In this document: piece by piece, positions 33,494 to 40,998 of the stretch | Position numbering within the stretch: the first letter of the stretch is position 1 | How the letters are laid out: every line of letters begins with the position of its first letter | Assembly: GCF_004923315.1 (NCBI RefSeq) | Contig: NZ_CP039643.1 | Coordinates: forward strand, 41,658 to 105,657 | Source of the DNA: Azospirillum sp. TSA2s | GTDB lineage: Bacteria > Pseudomonadota > Alphaproteobacteria > Azospirillales > Azospirillaceae | Direction: 5' to 3' | Length of the DNA: 64,000 nt | Made by a program: the position numbers and the translations under genes | The notes under the pieces: generated by a model | Database searches by the model: none | Told to the model about the DNA's origin: nothing | What the model saw: the letters and a program-made list of their open reading frames with translations, nothing else

Positions 33494-33522
33494 GCTTAAA
33501 TAGGCAGGGCTCTTATTTAAGC
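33494..33522. promoter_or_regulatory. Inverted repeat upstream of fic, candidate operator
   Basis: gcttaaata (33494-33502) and tatttaagc (33514-33522) are perfect 9-bp arms separated by 11 nt, 47 nt upstream of the fic start. A further gggcttaaac copy of the half-site is just beyond. The Fic protein carries its own winged helix, so autoregulation is a reasonable guess. Confidence 0.45.
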
Positions 33523-33699
33523 GGGCTTAAACAAGCCGGAGGCATCAGAGGCACATGCTACGCGAGGTGGCCGTCATGCTAGTTGGCCACCTGTTAGAAA
33601 ATTTCTCTCATAAAATCAGGAAGGTAGCCAGATTCAGATGCTAGCCGAACTTGGACGCCGATCCACCCCCTGGTGAAGAAGAACTCGTTCCCGCATCGG

Positions 33700-35883
33700 T
33701 CAGACTGCTCTTGCCAATAGCCACTCCTTCAGCTTCGACCACCGGCGCCCTTCCTGACGTGATCGTACCGCCATTCCGAGCGCCTTCCGCTGCCCCACGA
33801 TGACGACCAGTCGCTTCCCACGGGTGACGCCGGTATAGACGAGATTGCGCCTGAGCATCGTCCAGTGCTGCATCGCCAGCGGGATGACGACGGCCGGGTA
33901 TTCCGAGCCCTGGCTCTTGTGGATCGTTGTCGCGTAGGCCAGCGACACCCGGTCGAGTTCTCCGAAGTCATAAGCGACCTCCCGGCCGTCGAAGTCGATC
34001 AACAGTTCGCTGTTCTCGGGATCAAGTGCGGTGATGACGCCCAGGTCCCCATTGTAAACCTCCTTCTCGTAATCGTTCTCGGTCTGCATCACCTTGTCGC
34101 CGACGCAGTAGGTCCAGCCGAAGCGCTCGACCCGGACATCACCCGGCGGGTTCAGCACCGCCTGGAGTTCCACGTTCAACGACCGGGCGCCGAGCCCCCC
34201 GCGGTTCATCGGACAGAGCACCTGAACATCGCGGACGGGGTCGAGGCCGAAGCGCTTCGGGATCCGGTTCCTGACGACCTCGATGAGCTTGCGAACACCG
34301 TCCTCGGGCTCTGCCGCCTCGACGAAGTAGAAGTCCGAGCCTTCGACCGGTGCTAAGTCTGGCATCTGTCCCTGGTTGATGCGATGAGCGTTGACGATGA
34401 TGCGGCTGGCCGCCGCCTGCCGGAACACCTCGGTCAGGCGCACCACGGGCACGGCGCCGGATGCGATCACGTCGGCCAGCACCTGCCCCGGCCCCACCGA
34501 CGGCAACTGATCGACATCGCCGACCAGGATCAGGGCTGACCTGTCGGGGGTCGCCTTCAGCAGCGCGTTCATCAGCGGCACGTCCACCATGGACGTCTCG
34601 TCGACGATGAGTAGATCGCACTCCAGTTGGTTCTCCTCATTGTGCTTGAAGCCACTGGCAGCCGGGTCGAAGGCAAGCATCCGGTGGATGGTCCTGGCTT
34701 CCATTCCGGTGCTCTCCGAGAGCCGCTTGGCCGCCCGTCCGGTCGGGGCGCACAGCAGGATGCGGATGTGCTTGGCGGCCAGGATCTTCAGGATGGAATT
34801 CACCAGGGTCGTCTTACCGACGCCGGGGCCGCCGGTGATGACCATGACCTTGGATGCCAGGGCAAGCCGGACAGCCTCCCGCTGGCTCGGCGCCAGCGTC
34901 AGTCCCGTCCTACCCTTCACCCACTCCAGCGCCTTCTCCATGTCGATGGTGGGCCAGGGCAGCGTCCCGCCCGCAAGCCCTCGCAGCCGGGCGGCGATGG
35001 CCTGCTCGGCCCGGTACAGCCCGGCCAGGAAGACGCAATCCCTGCCCTCCAGCTGATCGGCGATGACGGCGCCGTCACGAAGCTCGTCGGCCAGCGCCTC
35101 GGCCACCAGATCAGTGCCGACCTCCAGGAGGTCGCTGGCCAGCTTCTCTAGGTCCTCCACCGGCAGGCCGCAGTGTCCCCCGTCCATCGCCTCGGCCAGG
35201 GCATAGCCGATGCCCGCCCGGACGCGGACCATGGCCGTCTTCTCGATGCCCAGCTTGGCCGCGATCTGGTCGGCCGTCTTGAAGCCGATGCCGCGGATGT
35301 CCCGGGCCAGCCGGTATGGGTTCTCGGTGATCAGCTGGATCGCCTCCTGCCCGTAGGTCTTGTAGATGTGGACCGCCCTGGAGGTCCCGACCCCGTTGGC
35401 GTGCAGGAACAGCATGATCTCCCTGATCGCCCGCTGGTCGGCCCACCCCTTGATGATGCGGTCGGCCCGCCTGGGCCCGATGCCCGTCACCTCGCGCAGG
35501 CGGTCGGGTTCGGCCTCGATGATGTCGAACACCGCCTCGCCGAACGCCTTCACCAGCTTCCTGGCGTAGACCGGGCCGATGCCTTTGATCATGCCGGAGC
35601 CCAGGTACTTCTCGATGCCCTCCAGCGTCGTCGGCTGGGTCGCCTTCAGGAAGGTGGCCTTGAACTGGAGGCCGTGGGTGCGATCGTTGACCCAGCTGCC
35701 GCTTGCCTGGACCCATTCCCCGGATGAGATCATGGCGGCATGAGCAACGACGACAACCAAGTCGCGGTGCCCGCGGACCTTTACCCGAAGCACGCAGAAG
35801 CCGGTGTCGGCGCTGTGGAAAGTCACGCGCTCCACCAGCCCGGCCAGGGACTCCGTCGATGACGCGATGGCTTGCCCGCTCAT
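33700..35883 (-). CDS. RecD2-like DNA helicase
   Basis: 727 residues from the ATG at 35881-35883. An N-terminal OB-like domain (LAGLVERVTFHSADTGFCVLRV) precedes helix-hairpin-helix repeats (GMIKGIGPVYARKLV, EVTGIGPRRADRII, IRGIGFKTADQIA). Then comes a superfamily 1B helicase core: Walker A GGPGVGKTTLV, LIVDETSMVD, VGDVDQLPSVGPG, and the C-terminal SH3/UvrD-like VSLAYATTIHKSQGSEYP plus LVYTGVTRGKRLVV. RecD2 enzymes unwind DNA 5-prime to 3-prime outside RecBCD. Here it lies in an accessory region beside SRAP and Fic, suggesting a repair or defence cargo set. No obvious operon partner. Confidence 0.93.
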   Translation of the reverse strand: MSGQAIASSTESLAGLVERVTFHSADTGFCVLRVKVRGHRDLVVVVAHAAMISSGEWVQASGSWVNDRTHGLQFKATFLKATQPTTLEGIEKYLGSGMIKGIGPVYARKLVKAFGEAVFDIIEAEPDRLREVTGIGPRRADRIIKGWADQRAIREIMLFLHANGVGTSRAVHIYKTYGQEAIQLITENPYRLARDIRGIGFKTADQIAAKLGIEKTAMVRVRAGIGYALAEAMDGGHCGLPVEDLEKLASDLLEVGTDLVAEALADELRDGAVIADQLEGRDCVFLAGLYRAEQAIAARLRGLAGGTLPWPTIDMEKALEWVKGRTGLTLAPSQREAVRLALASKVMVITGGPGVGKTTLVNSILKILAAKHIRILLCAPTGRAAKRLSESTGMEARTIHRMLAFDPAASGFKHNEENQLECDLLIVDETSMVDVPLMNALLKATPDRSALILVGDVDQLPSVGPGQVLADVIASGAVPVVRLTEVFRQAAASRIIVNAHRINQGQMPDLAPVEGSDFYFVEAAEPEDGVRKLIEVVRNRIPKRFGLDPVRDVQVLCPMNRGGLGARSLNVELQAVLNPPGDVRVERFGWTYCVGDKVMQTENDYEKEVYNGDLGVITALDPENSELLIDFDGREVAYDFGELDRVSLAYATTIHKSQGSEYPAVVIPLAMQHWTMLRRNLVYTGVTRGKRLVVIVGQRKALGMAVRSRQEGRRWSKLKEWLLARAV

Positions 35884-35953
35884 GCCGGAATTGTGCAGGA
35901 TTCCCGATCGCCGGGCCAGCCGCATATGGATCGGCGGCCAACGTCAGCCATAC

Positions 35954-35991
35954 AGATCTTCGAGCTATATCATTGATCAGCTCGAAGATCT
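35954..35991. repeat. 13-bp perfect inverted repeat
   Basis: agatcttcgagct (35954-35966) and agctcgaagatct (35979-35991) are perfectly complementary around a 12-nt loop. It lies 70 nt upstream of the RecD2 start, between it and an IS5 remnant. It could be a promoter-proximal operator, or a terminator for the remnant. Confidence 0.45.
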
Positions 35992-36059
35992 TCCTGTGTA
36001 GGGTGGCCCTGCATCGACGCCGATGGAGAAGACAGGTGGAACGCCTTGCGCCATGCTCA

Positions 36060-36400
36060 AAGCCGCCCCTGGGGGAGTGGCAGGAATTTCTTGCTTGGCG
36101 GGGGACCGGCAACTCCAGGCCGAGCAGGCGCACCAGAAAACACAGCAAGCCTTCAGTCTGGCGCCACGGACGACCAAAGGCAAGGCGCAGCATCACCTCT
36201 GCCTCAATGGCGATACCCGAGTAGCGGGAAGGCCGACCGTGCCGCCCCGCCCCGTCCTGGCAGGCGTCCAGGCGGCGATTGCCTCCGGTGTCACCCGGAT
36301 CGTCGGGGCGCCGCGCCGCATCGTAAGCCGCCCAGTTCTCAACCCGATAGCGGACCTTCGAGATCTTGTGACGTTGGCTCTCGTTGGCTTTGTACCGCAT
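36060..36400 (-). pseudogene. IS5-family transposase remnant
   Basis: On the minus strand the frame starting near 36400 reads RYKANESQRHKISKVRYRVENW, the N-terminus of IS5-type transposases, then shifts. TPEAIAAWTPARTGRGG appears in another frame (near 36270), and LAFGRPWRQTEGLL in the first frame (near 36140). The catalytic DDE part is missing. At least two frameshifts and a C-terminal truncation make it inactive. The rest of 35884-36616 shows no gene. Confidence 0.75.
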
Positions 36401-36534
36401 CCGGCGCTCGGCTTCAGCAGGGCCGACTTCCTTACCCGGCAAGCCATTCCCCGCCAACTGTCAAGCGATTTTCGCACCAACGTCCGCCGCTGTGCATGTC
36501 GCCTACGGTAGGATCCCTGCCCGAGGGCGAGGGC

Positions 36535-36556
36535 GAGGGGAACATATGGTTCCCTC
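36535..36556. promoter_or_regulatory. Imperfect palindrome before the coiled-coil operon
   Basis: gaggggaac (36535-36543) and gttccctc (36549-36556) form a near-perfect palindrome about 60 nt before the start at 36617. It may be an operator for the three-gene operon. A triple cgaggg repeat precedes it. Confidence 0.4.
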
Positions 36557-36616
36557 TTCTATCCCTAGAATGGGTGTGGCAGACTCACCTTAATAGGTAA
36601 AGTGGAGGAAGGGCAC

Positions 36617-37351
36617 ATGAGCACCATTCCCGTCTGGCAAAGGTTGGGCCGCCTGCTGGTGCAACCCGCAGAGATCCTCGGCGACTATGCGCGTGAGCCA
36701 CTGCGTCGCAGGGAGCACGAGCGGAAGGAGGAGGCCGCGCAGCGGCAGCATGCGCGAGACATGGACAAGATCCTGGCAGAAGAGCGCGTACGTAGTGAGT
36801 TGAACATCAACGAGCAGAAAGCTCGGGCAGATGCCGAAGTCCATGTGACTGTTGAGGTGCAGCGCGCGTTAGCTGAGCTGGAAGAAATCCGCAAAGACAA
36901 GTCGCTAGCCCGCATGGAACGCGCTTCGGAAGCAATGATGCGGTTCCAGAAGGACATGTTGCATCTGACGGCGAACATCGCCGAGGCATTGGGTAATATG
37001 CAGTTGGATTTGCGGGAGCGAGCTCAGGCAATCATGCTTGAGAAAACCACAGAATACAAGTGTATACAGGACCAAGCCTTAAAAGATGCGGCTGACGAGT
37101 TTGTAGACATCGAGGCGAGGTTTTCCGGCAATGAGAAGGCAAAGGAAATTTTGTACAAGGCAGTTGACCGGAAGCTAACGAACATCACTGAGGCGTGCCA
37201 GCGCTTCATGGAAGAATTGAGCAGAGATATATCGCTCATAAACCAGAGCATCTCTTCAATCACGGAAAGTGGCGTTAAGTTCGTCGAGCAACACCTGGCG
37301 CAGTTCAATCATGCAGGGATAACGCCAGACGACGTCAAGCAGATCAAGTAG
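36617..37351 (+). CDS. Coiled-coil protein of an unrecognised three-gene operon (A)
   Basis: 244 residues from the ATG at 36617, with GGAGG upstream. No signal peptide or membrane helix is evident. The start WQRLGRLLVQPAEILGDYAREPLRRREHERKEE is amphipathic then strongly basic/acidic. Residues 35-115 have long runs of charged heptads typical of a coiled coil, and residues 130-225 look helical with few prolines. No catalytic motif or known family. The amphipathic N-terminus could touch membrane lipid. The next gene starts 74 nt downstream and is similarly helical, which suggests a complex. GC content is lower than in the surrounding backbone. Confidence 0.65.
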   Translation: MSTIPVWQRLGRLLVQPAEILGDYAREPLRRREHERKEEAAQRQHARDMDKILAEERVRSELNINEQKARADAEVHVTVEVQRALAELEEIRKDKSLARMERASEAMMRFQKDMLHLTANIAEALGNMQLDLRERAQAIMLEKTTEYKCIQDQALKDAADEFVDIEARFSGNEKAKEILYKAVDRKLTNITEACQRFMEELSRDISLINQSISSITESGVKFVEQHLAQFNHAGITPDDVKQIK

Positions 37352-37425
37352 TTTCCTCCCCAACTTCACATCCTGCAGTACGTGTTTTGTCGCAACATAC
37401 ATAAGAAAACGGAAAGAATCATAAA

Positions 37426-37911
37426 ATGACAAACATTATAGAGGTCGTCAGAGCGTTAATTGATGTCTCCACGGTTGATCCGACGACAAAAGAAAAGATG
37501 AAGAGCGCCTTGGTAGGCTCGCAGGGCGAGCCGCGTGACAGTACCGATGTCAAAATACGGCGACTTTTTGATCATGAGACCCATTGCCTGGAGGTGGTAA
37601 AGCAATATAAAGAAGAACTAAAGTTCATGTATTCAATTCAAGAAGAGGTGAGGAAGGAGCGAGCGCAGTTCTTCTCGACGACGCTTCGCGAGGTCACTCA
37701 GAATCTGGCTAGCTCCCCGATAGACAGCAAGGTTGCCTCACAGTGGCTTCAGGAACTTATCCGAAGCTATACGCAAAGCTTGGATCTCAGCGATAGCTTG
37801 GTCAGAACGGATACGTTTGACATGATTGGGGAGATCCGCGCGAAGGCCCGCGCTACGGCGCTTGAGCCGTCGGCCCCATCCGAAAAGAGCATGCGCACCG
37901 GGAACGAATAG
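37426..37911 (+). CDS. Helical protein of the three-gene operon (B)
   Basis: 161 residues with a weak ribosome site (GAAAG). Mostly helical, with a short predicted coiled coil around residues 55-85 (HCLEVVKQYKEELKFMYSIQEEVRKE) and an alanine-rich C-terminus. No cysteines apart from one near residue 54, no export signal, no recognisable motif. Its stop is 9 nt before gene C, so B and C are probably translated together. Codon use is clearly more AT-rich than in genes on either side, a sign of transfer. Function unknown. Confidence 0.6.
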   Translation: MTNIIEVVRALIDVSTVDPTTKEKMKSALVGSQGEPRDSTDVKIRRLFDHETHCLEVVKQYKEELKFMYSIQEEVRKERAQFFSTTLREVTQNLASSPIDSKVASQWLQELIRSYTQSLDLSDSLVRTDTFDMIGEIRAKARATALEPSAPSEKSMRTGNE

Positions 37912-37920
37912 GGGGCGGTC

Positions 37921-38415
37921 GTGCGAGATGGCAGGATCAGCGAAACTCTGCTTTTGCTCGCCGTGTTGCGCGCTGGTCGGCAGGGCCTGGTCAGGCTGTT
38001 CCTTGACGAGGATCCTGAACTCTACACGGATATTCTGCGATCCCGACCGAACCAAATTCTCACAGAGATATTGATCCAGCGGCATATTCTGTGTTGGCAG
38101 TCCGGGCATTTCAGCTTGGCTGACGACGTGGCAAGCCAAGTCGGCCTGACACCCGAGGATCGCGAAGGGTTGACGTGTCGGCTTGCCACTTGCGTGGCGG
38201 AAATGACCGAAGATGGGAGGAGAGCGGCTTCAGCGCAGGAGGCCGCTAGCTTGATCTCATCTGTATTGCTGGAGAGACAAGGCACCTTGGAGTCCCTGAT
38301 CGACTATGAGGCTCGATCAGCAAGAAACCTCAATAGGGTGCGGTACCTCGCGGAGAAAGAACGCGCCGCGATGGCGGTGCTCATCCAAAGCTTGGTGGCG
38401 ACCCATCGTGAGTAG
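37921..38415 (+). CDS. Helical protein of the three-gene operon (C)
   Basis: 164 residues from a GTG at 37921 with GGGGGCGG just upstream; no ATG in frame fits. Predicted all-alpha: ISETLLLLAVLRAGRQGLVRLF, ILTEILIQRHILCWQSGHFSLADD and a long final helix with NLNRVRYLAEKERAAMAVLIQSLV. The repeated helix pairs recall TPR/HEAT-like or phage-associated helical bundles, without a clear family. Co-directional and tightly spaced with B. Role unknown; a defence or plasmid-maintenance module is only a guess from genomic context. Confidence 0.6.
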   Translation: MRDGRISETLLLLAVLRAGRQGLVRLFLDEDPELYTDILRSRPNQILTEILIQRHILCWQSGHFSLADDVASQVGLTPEDREGLTCRLATCVAEMTEDGRRAASAQEAASLISSVLLERQGTLESLIDYEARSARNLNRVRYLAEKERAAMAVLIQSLVATHRE

Positions 38416-38563
38416 CCGTGCTTCCATGCCTCTCCTTCGACTGCCCCGTTGATTGCATGTGCATCGGCTTGCAACACGGGTTCTTCCAAGTGGCGGTTTG
38501 AGGCATTGACCAAAGCAGCCGCCTTCAGCATAACTAACCTGTAAAGTGCATTACGAGACTGTA

Positions 38564-38869
38564 ATGAGCGAGACAGAGACAGTTCTGGCTGAAGTCGTTA
38601 AGGTCCGGAAAGCTCCTGTTGGTGGGAAGCTTCTGGCGCTGGTTGACGTCGTCATTGTCATCCATGGCATCGAGTTCAAGGTTCGAGGCGTCCGCGTATC
38701 AAGAGAGATCATGGATGGCAATCATGCCACCTCCGTCACTTCGCCCCTTCATCGGGACATTGATGGACAGTGGAGCCCGACGGTTACCTTTCCCGAGGAG
38801 CTTCATCAGCCGCTAATGGACATTGTGCTGGCAGCGTGCATTGAGGCCGGAGTTTGTCGGGAAGCCTGA
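38564..38869 (+). CDS. SpoVG-like small protein
   Basis: 101 residues from the ATG at 38564; a GTG six codons upstream is possible. The order of strands ALVDVVIVIHGIEFKVRGVRVSRE, then a loop, then TVTFPEELHQPLMDIVLAACIEAG resembles SpoVG-type folds (beta strands, a variable loop, then a C-terminal helix after a PxxxE.H motif). SpoVG proteins bind DNA or RNA in other bacteria. The match is by eye and weak. It lies 148 nt after the coiled-coil operon and may be independent. Confidence 0.5.
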   Translation: MSETETVLAEVVKVRKAPVGGKLLALVDVVIVIHGIEFKVRGVRVSREIMDGNHATSVTSPLHRDIDGQWSPTVTFPEELHQPLMDIVLAACIEAGVCREA

Positions 38870-39031
38870 CCCGCGGGCAGTCGAGATCATTGATTGCCGC
38901 CACGGCCATCGCCGGTGTGATAACCTCCGGTGTCTCCAGGCCAGATAAGCGCAAACGCTCGATGGCTGAGGAGCGGCAGTGGATCGTCCAAGCCGTCCCT
39001 TTTGGTCTGTTCAAGAACTCCGATAGGTTGA

Positions 39032-39232
39032 ATGTCAGCACTCATCCCCCGCAGTGGCCAAGCGTCTCAACCCAGAGTCAGCACGGCACGGTCTGCCGGT
39101 GCCGGTGGAGTCCGTCCTGCGCCGGTCCGGGTCACCGGATCGGCTGTCCAGAAGCAGGCCCAGTGGCTTGGCCGGGCCGCCGATGCCGAGCGCACCGGAG
39201 ATGGCGTGGAGGCTGAACTGTGCCGGCAGTAT
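39032..39232 (+). pseudogene. Small gene truncated by a Tn3-family end
   Basis: From the ATG at 39032 the frame reads a Ser/Arg/Ala/Pro-rich leader and then QKQAQWLGRAADAERTGDGVEAELCRQY. That last helix resembles conserved C-terminal helices of small alphaproteobacterial proteins that normally continue for more residues. At 39233 the sequence becomes a 38-bp Tn3-type terminal repeat, so the natural C-terminus is lost. The frame runs on to 39403 through transposon DNA, which is not native. Identity uncertain. Confidence 0.4.
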
Positions 39233-39270
39233 GGGGTCATCGTAGAATCTGTTCAGAATCGTACGCTAAG
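39233..39270 (+). repeat. Tn3-family 38-bp terminal repeat (copy d)
   Basis: Starts GGGGTCATCG and ends GTACGCTAAG, exactly 38 bp: the GGGG start and ACG-TAAG inner end are hallmarks of Tn3-family repeats. It points right (element body to the right). It matches copy b (39886-39923) at 25 of 38 positions by my count. Confidence 0.75.
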
Positions 39271-39665
39271 GACGAAGGGGGCGTTTAGAGCGCCCGGTGG
39301 TCCTCTCATCCAGTTCGCTGGGCTTCTTCCGGACGAAGATCCTGGTATGCCCATTCTCCTGCGGCCGCCGTTCGACCTCCATGCTGTCAACTGCGGTCAT
39401 TAGAGCGGTGAGATTGGAAAAACCAAAAGATCGCGTATCAAAGTCCGAGACCATGCGCCCCAGCACGTTCCCCACCTGAGACAGCTGTGCCCACCCGGTG
39501 TCGTCAGACGAACTTTCGACGGCGGCGACAAGTTGCTTGATCGGGATTTGGGATTTTAGCGGGGAGGCTGGTGACAAGATTGGTGCCTTATTTCCTTTAG
39601 CACCGCTCTCTTCCCCTTTATCCGGTACTGGCGCGTCGCTCGATGTACGCAAGTTCTCCGTATAA
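39266..39665 (-). pseudogene. Truncated NYN/LOTUS (OST-HTH) protein, C-terminal part
   Basis: Reading leftward, YTENLR near 39660 resembles the end of a NYN ribonuclease domain. It is followed by a low-complexity linker and then an OST-HTH/LOTUS domain: IPIKQLVAAVESSSDDTGWA, VGNVLGRMVSDFDTRSFGFSNL and VDSMEVERR, ending in FVRKKPSELDERTTGRSKR. Bacterial LOTUS domains normally follow a NYN (PIN-like) RNase and may bind RNA. Almost the whole NYN domain is missing because a Tn3-type repeat (39666-39703) cuts the gene at its 5-prime side. The frame stays open to 39874, but that part is transposon sequence. The stop lies in the other repeat at 39233-39270. Confidence 0.65.
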
Positions 39666-39703
39666 GAGGACATCGCGACGGTTGTTCGGCGGACAACGCT
39701 AAG
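39666..39703 (+). repeat. Tn3-family 38-bp terminal repeat (copy a)
   Basis: Starts GAGGACATCG and ends ACAACGCTAAG. It matches copy b in inverted orientation at 32 of 38 positions. Copies a and b together bound a 258-bp interval (39666-39923) with no gene, the form of a Tn3-derived miniature element. Confidence 0.8.
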
Positions 39704-39885
39704 GTCGAACGCACCAAGAACAAAGGCCGTCTCTGAAACGGCATGCCACATTTTGGGACGCTGAGAATTGTTGGACGGATTTCGTGGACGGGAAAACTGC
39801 GTCAAAAGCGGCTTCCGACAGGCATCCACAGAACGGACGGTTCTGGGACGCCAAGTCGAAGGCTTTGTTTTCAAACAGGAATTCG

Positions 39886-39923
39886 CTTAGCGTTGTTTAC
39901 CGAACAAATGTCGCGATGCCCTC
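39886..39923 (-). repeat. Tn3-family 38-bp terminal repeat (copy b)
   Basis: On the minus strand it starts GAGGGCATCG and ends AAACAACGCTAAG. It is the right boundary of the miniature element and abuts the truncated IS1380 transposase. Confidence 0.8.
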
Positions 39924-40445
39924 ATAATGGGCGTTGAACAGGCGCAACTGCTGACCGCCATGCACCGCGTCGAAGGTGTCGTCCACATCCAGCACGATGC
40001 GCTTGGGCACCTGGCGAAAGGACGCGCAGTAGAGATCGACCATGGTCCGGCCCATGCGCAGCAAGGCACGGGTATCCGGCAGGTTCTCCAGGCGCGAGAT
40101 GGTGGCTTGCCAGCACAGGTCGCGCTCGGACGGCAACCGCTCCAGGGCTATCTTGAACAGCGGATCGGAGCGCAGGCTGGCGGCGTCGTTGCCGTCCTCG
40201 TAGCCCGCCGCGATCGCCAGCAGGCGGAAGCCGATGATGTCGGCCAGTGAATGCACGGTGCAGGTGGGATCGCGCGGGTCCTCAATGCAGGCGGCCAGCC
40301 GATCGGCAATCCCCAGCCGCTTCGCCACCTCCCGCAGCACCAGCAGCCCGCCATCGGAGGACAGGCGCCCTCCGTCAAAGCGCCCAATCACCGGCTTTCC
40401 AGCAACGGGTGACAAGCCGGGCAGTGGCAGGGTATGATCAACCAT
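39897..40445 (-). pseudogene. IS1380-family transposase, N-terminal fragment
   Basis: About 174 native codons from MVDHTLPLPGLSPVAGKPV: GRFDGGRLSSDGGLLVLREV, IIGFRLLAIAAGYEDGND and VLDVDDTFDAVHGGQQLRLFNAHYEG are typical IS1380 blocks, with the first catalytic aspartate in the VLDVDDT box. Beyond 39924 the frame runs into a Tn3-type repeat and stops, so the remaining ~270 residues with the other catalytic residues are missing. Inactive. Confidence 0.9.
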
Positions 40446-40555
40446 GGCGGGTGGGCGCTCCGGAAACGGCAGGAGTTGGCTTCAGTACCCAAATCCTACG
40501 GCCGCTCAACGGATGCCGCTACACCCGCCAACTCTCATGAATTTTCCCGGCTAGG
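39924..40555 (-). mobile_element. IS1380-family element, 5-prime part (left copy)
   Basis: Runs from the terminal sequence cctagccgggaaaattcatg (minus strand, outer end 40555) through the transposase start at 40445 to the truncation at 39924. Its first ~120 bp match the right-hand copy at 42758 in opposite orientation with scattered mismatches, so they are related but not identical insertions. Confidence 0.8.
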
Positions 40556-40998
40556 ACGCGCGAGAAAATACAGTAAGTAGACAGAGCCGGAACTTGGGGA
40601 CATGACGGGATCAATAAGAGCTCTTGGAAGCGCCTCAGAAAGTCGCAGAAATGTTGTGGTTTGTGCAGCCGCAGTTCCGTTGGATCAATAATTTACGCAT
40701 TTTGGAACACTAGGACGCCAGACCGAAAAGTAAATAACATCGAATAGCTTTCTCATTTGATAATGATATCGCGTGTCACGTTGGGTGATCACGGATATGG
40801 ACTTTAGTCTACCCATATTTTGTAGTGCCGCGACTGACGAAAGAAGTGAACCTTTTTACCCACTAACTACCCTCTAGTATATTATCGCTTCTTGCCAGCT
40901 CTCATGCAGATATCCTGTATATATTGTTCTACGAGACAACTCACGCTCGCGTAAATGGCATCAAACCGCTTACAAAGTTATCTGCGGAGATCTGTCTA
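40556..40998. other. 443-bp AT-rich region before the orphan gene
   Basis: Markedly AT-rich compared with the flanks. It begins with cgcgagaaaata, half of the parS-like palindrome core, probably by chance. No gene is supported. It presumably contains the promoter of the gene at 40999. Confidence 0.4.

Larger units (their letters stand above)
39666..39923. mobile_element. 258-bp Tn3-derived miniature inverted-repeat element
   Basis: Bounded by inverted 38-bp Tn3-type repeats (32/38) facing each other. Size and lack of genes match TIME-type non-autonomous Tn3 derivatives. The 5-bp flanks (tataa left, ataat right) do not match as a target duplication. The flanks also belong to different disrupted genes (LOTUS gene left, IS1380 right), so a deletion or recombination at the element is likely. 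Confidence 0.65.

Noticed and set aside
35111..36457. A 448-codon minus-strand frame joining IS5 remnant to the RecD2 N-terminus
   Set aside because: Its lower half is an out-of-frame reading of the RecD2-like gene; only the upper ~110 codons match IS5 transposase.
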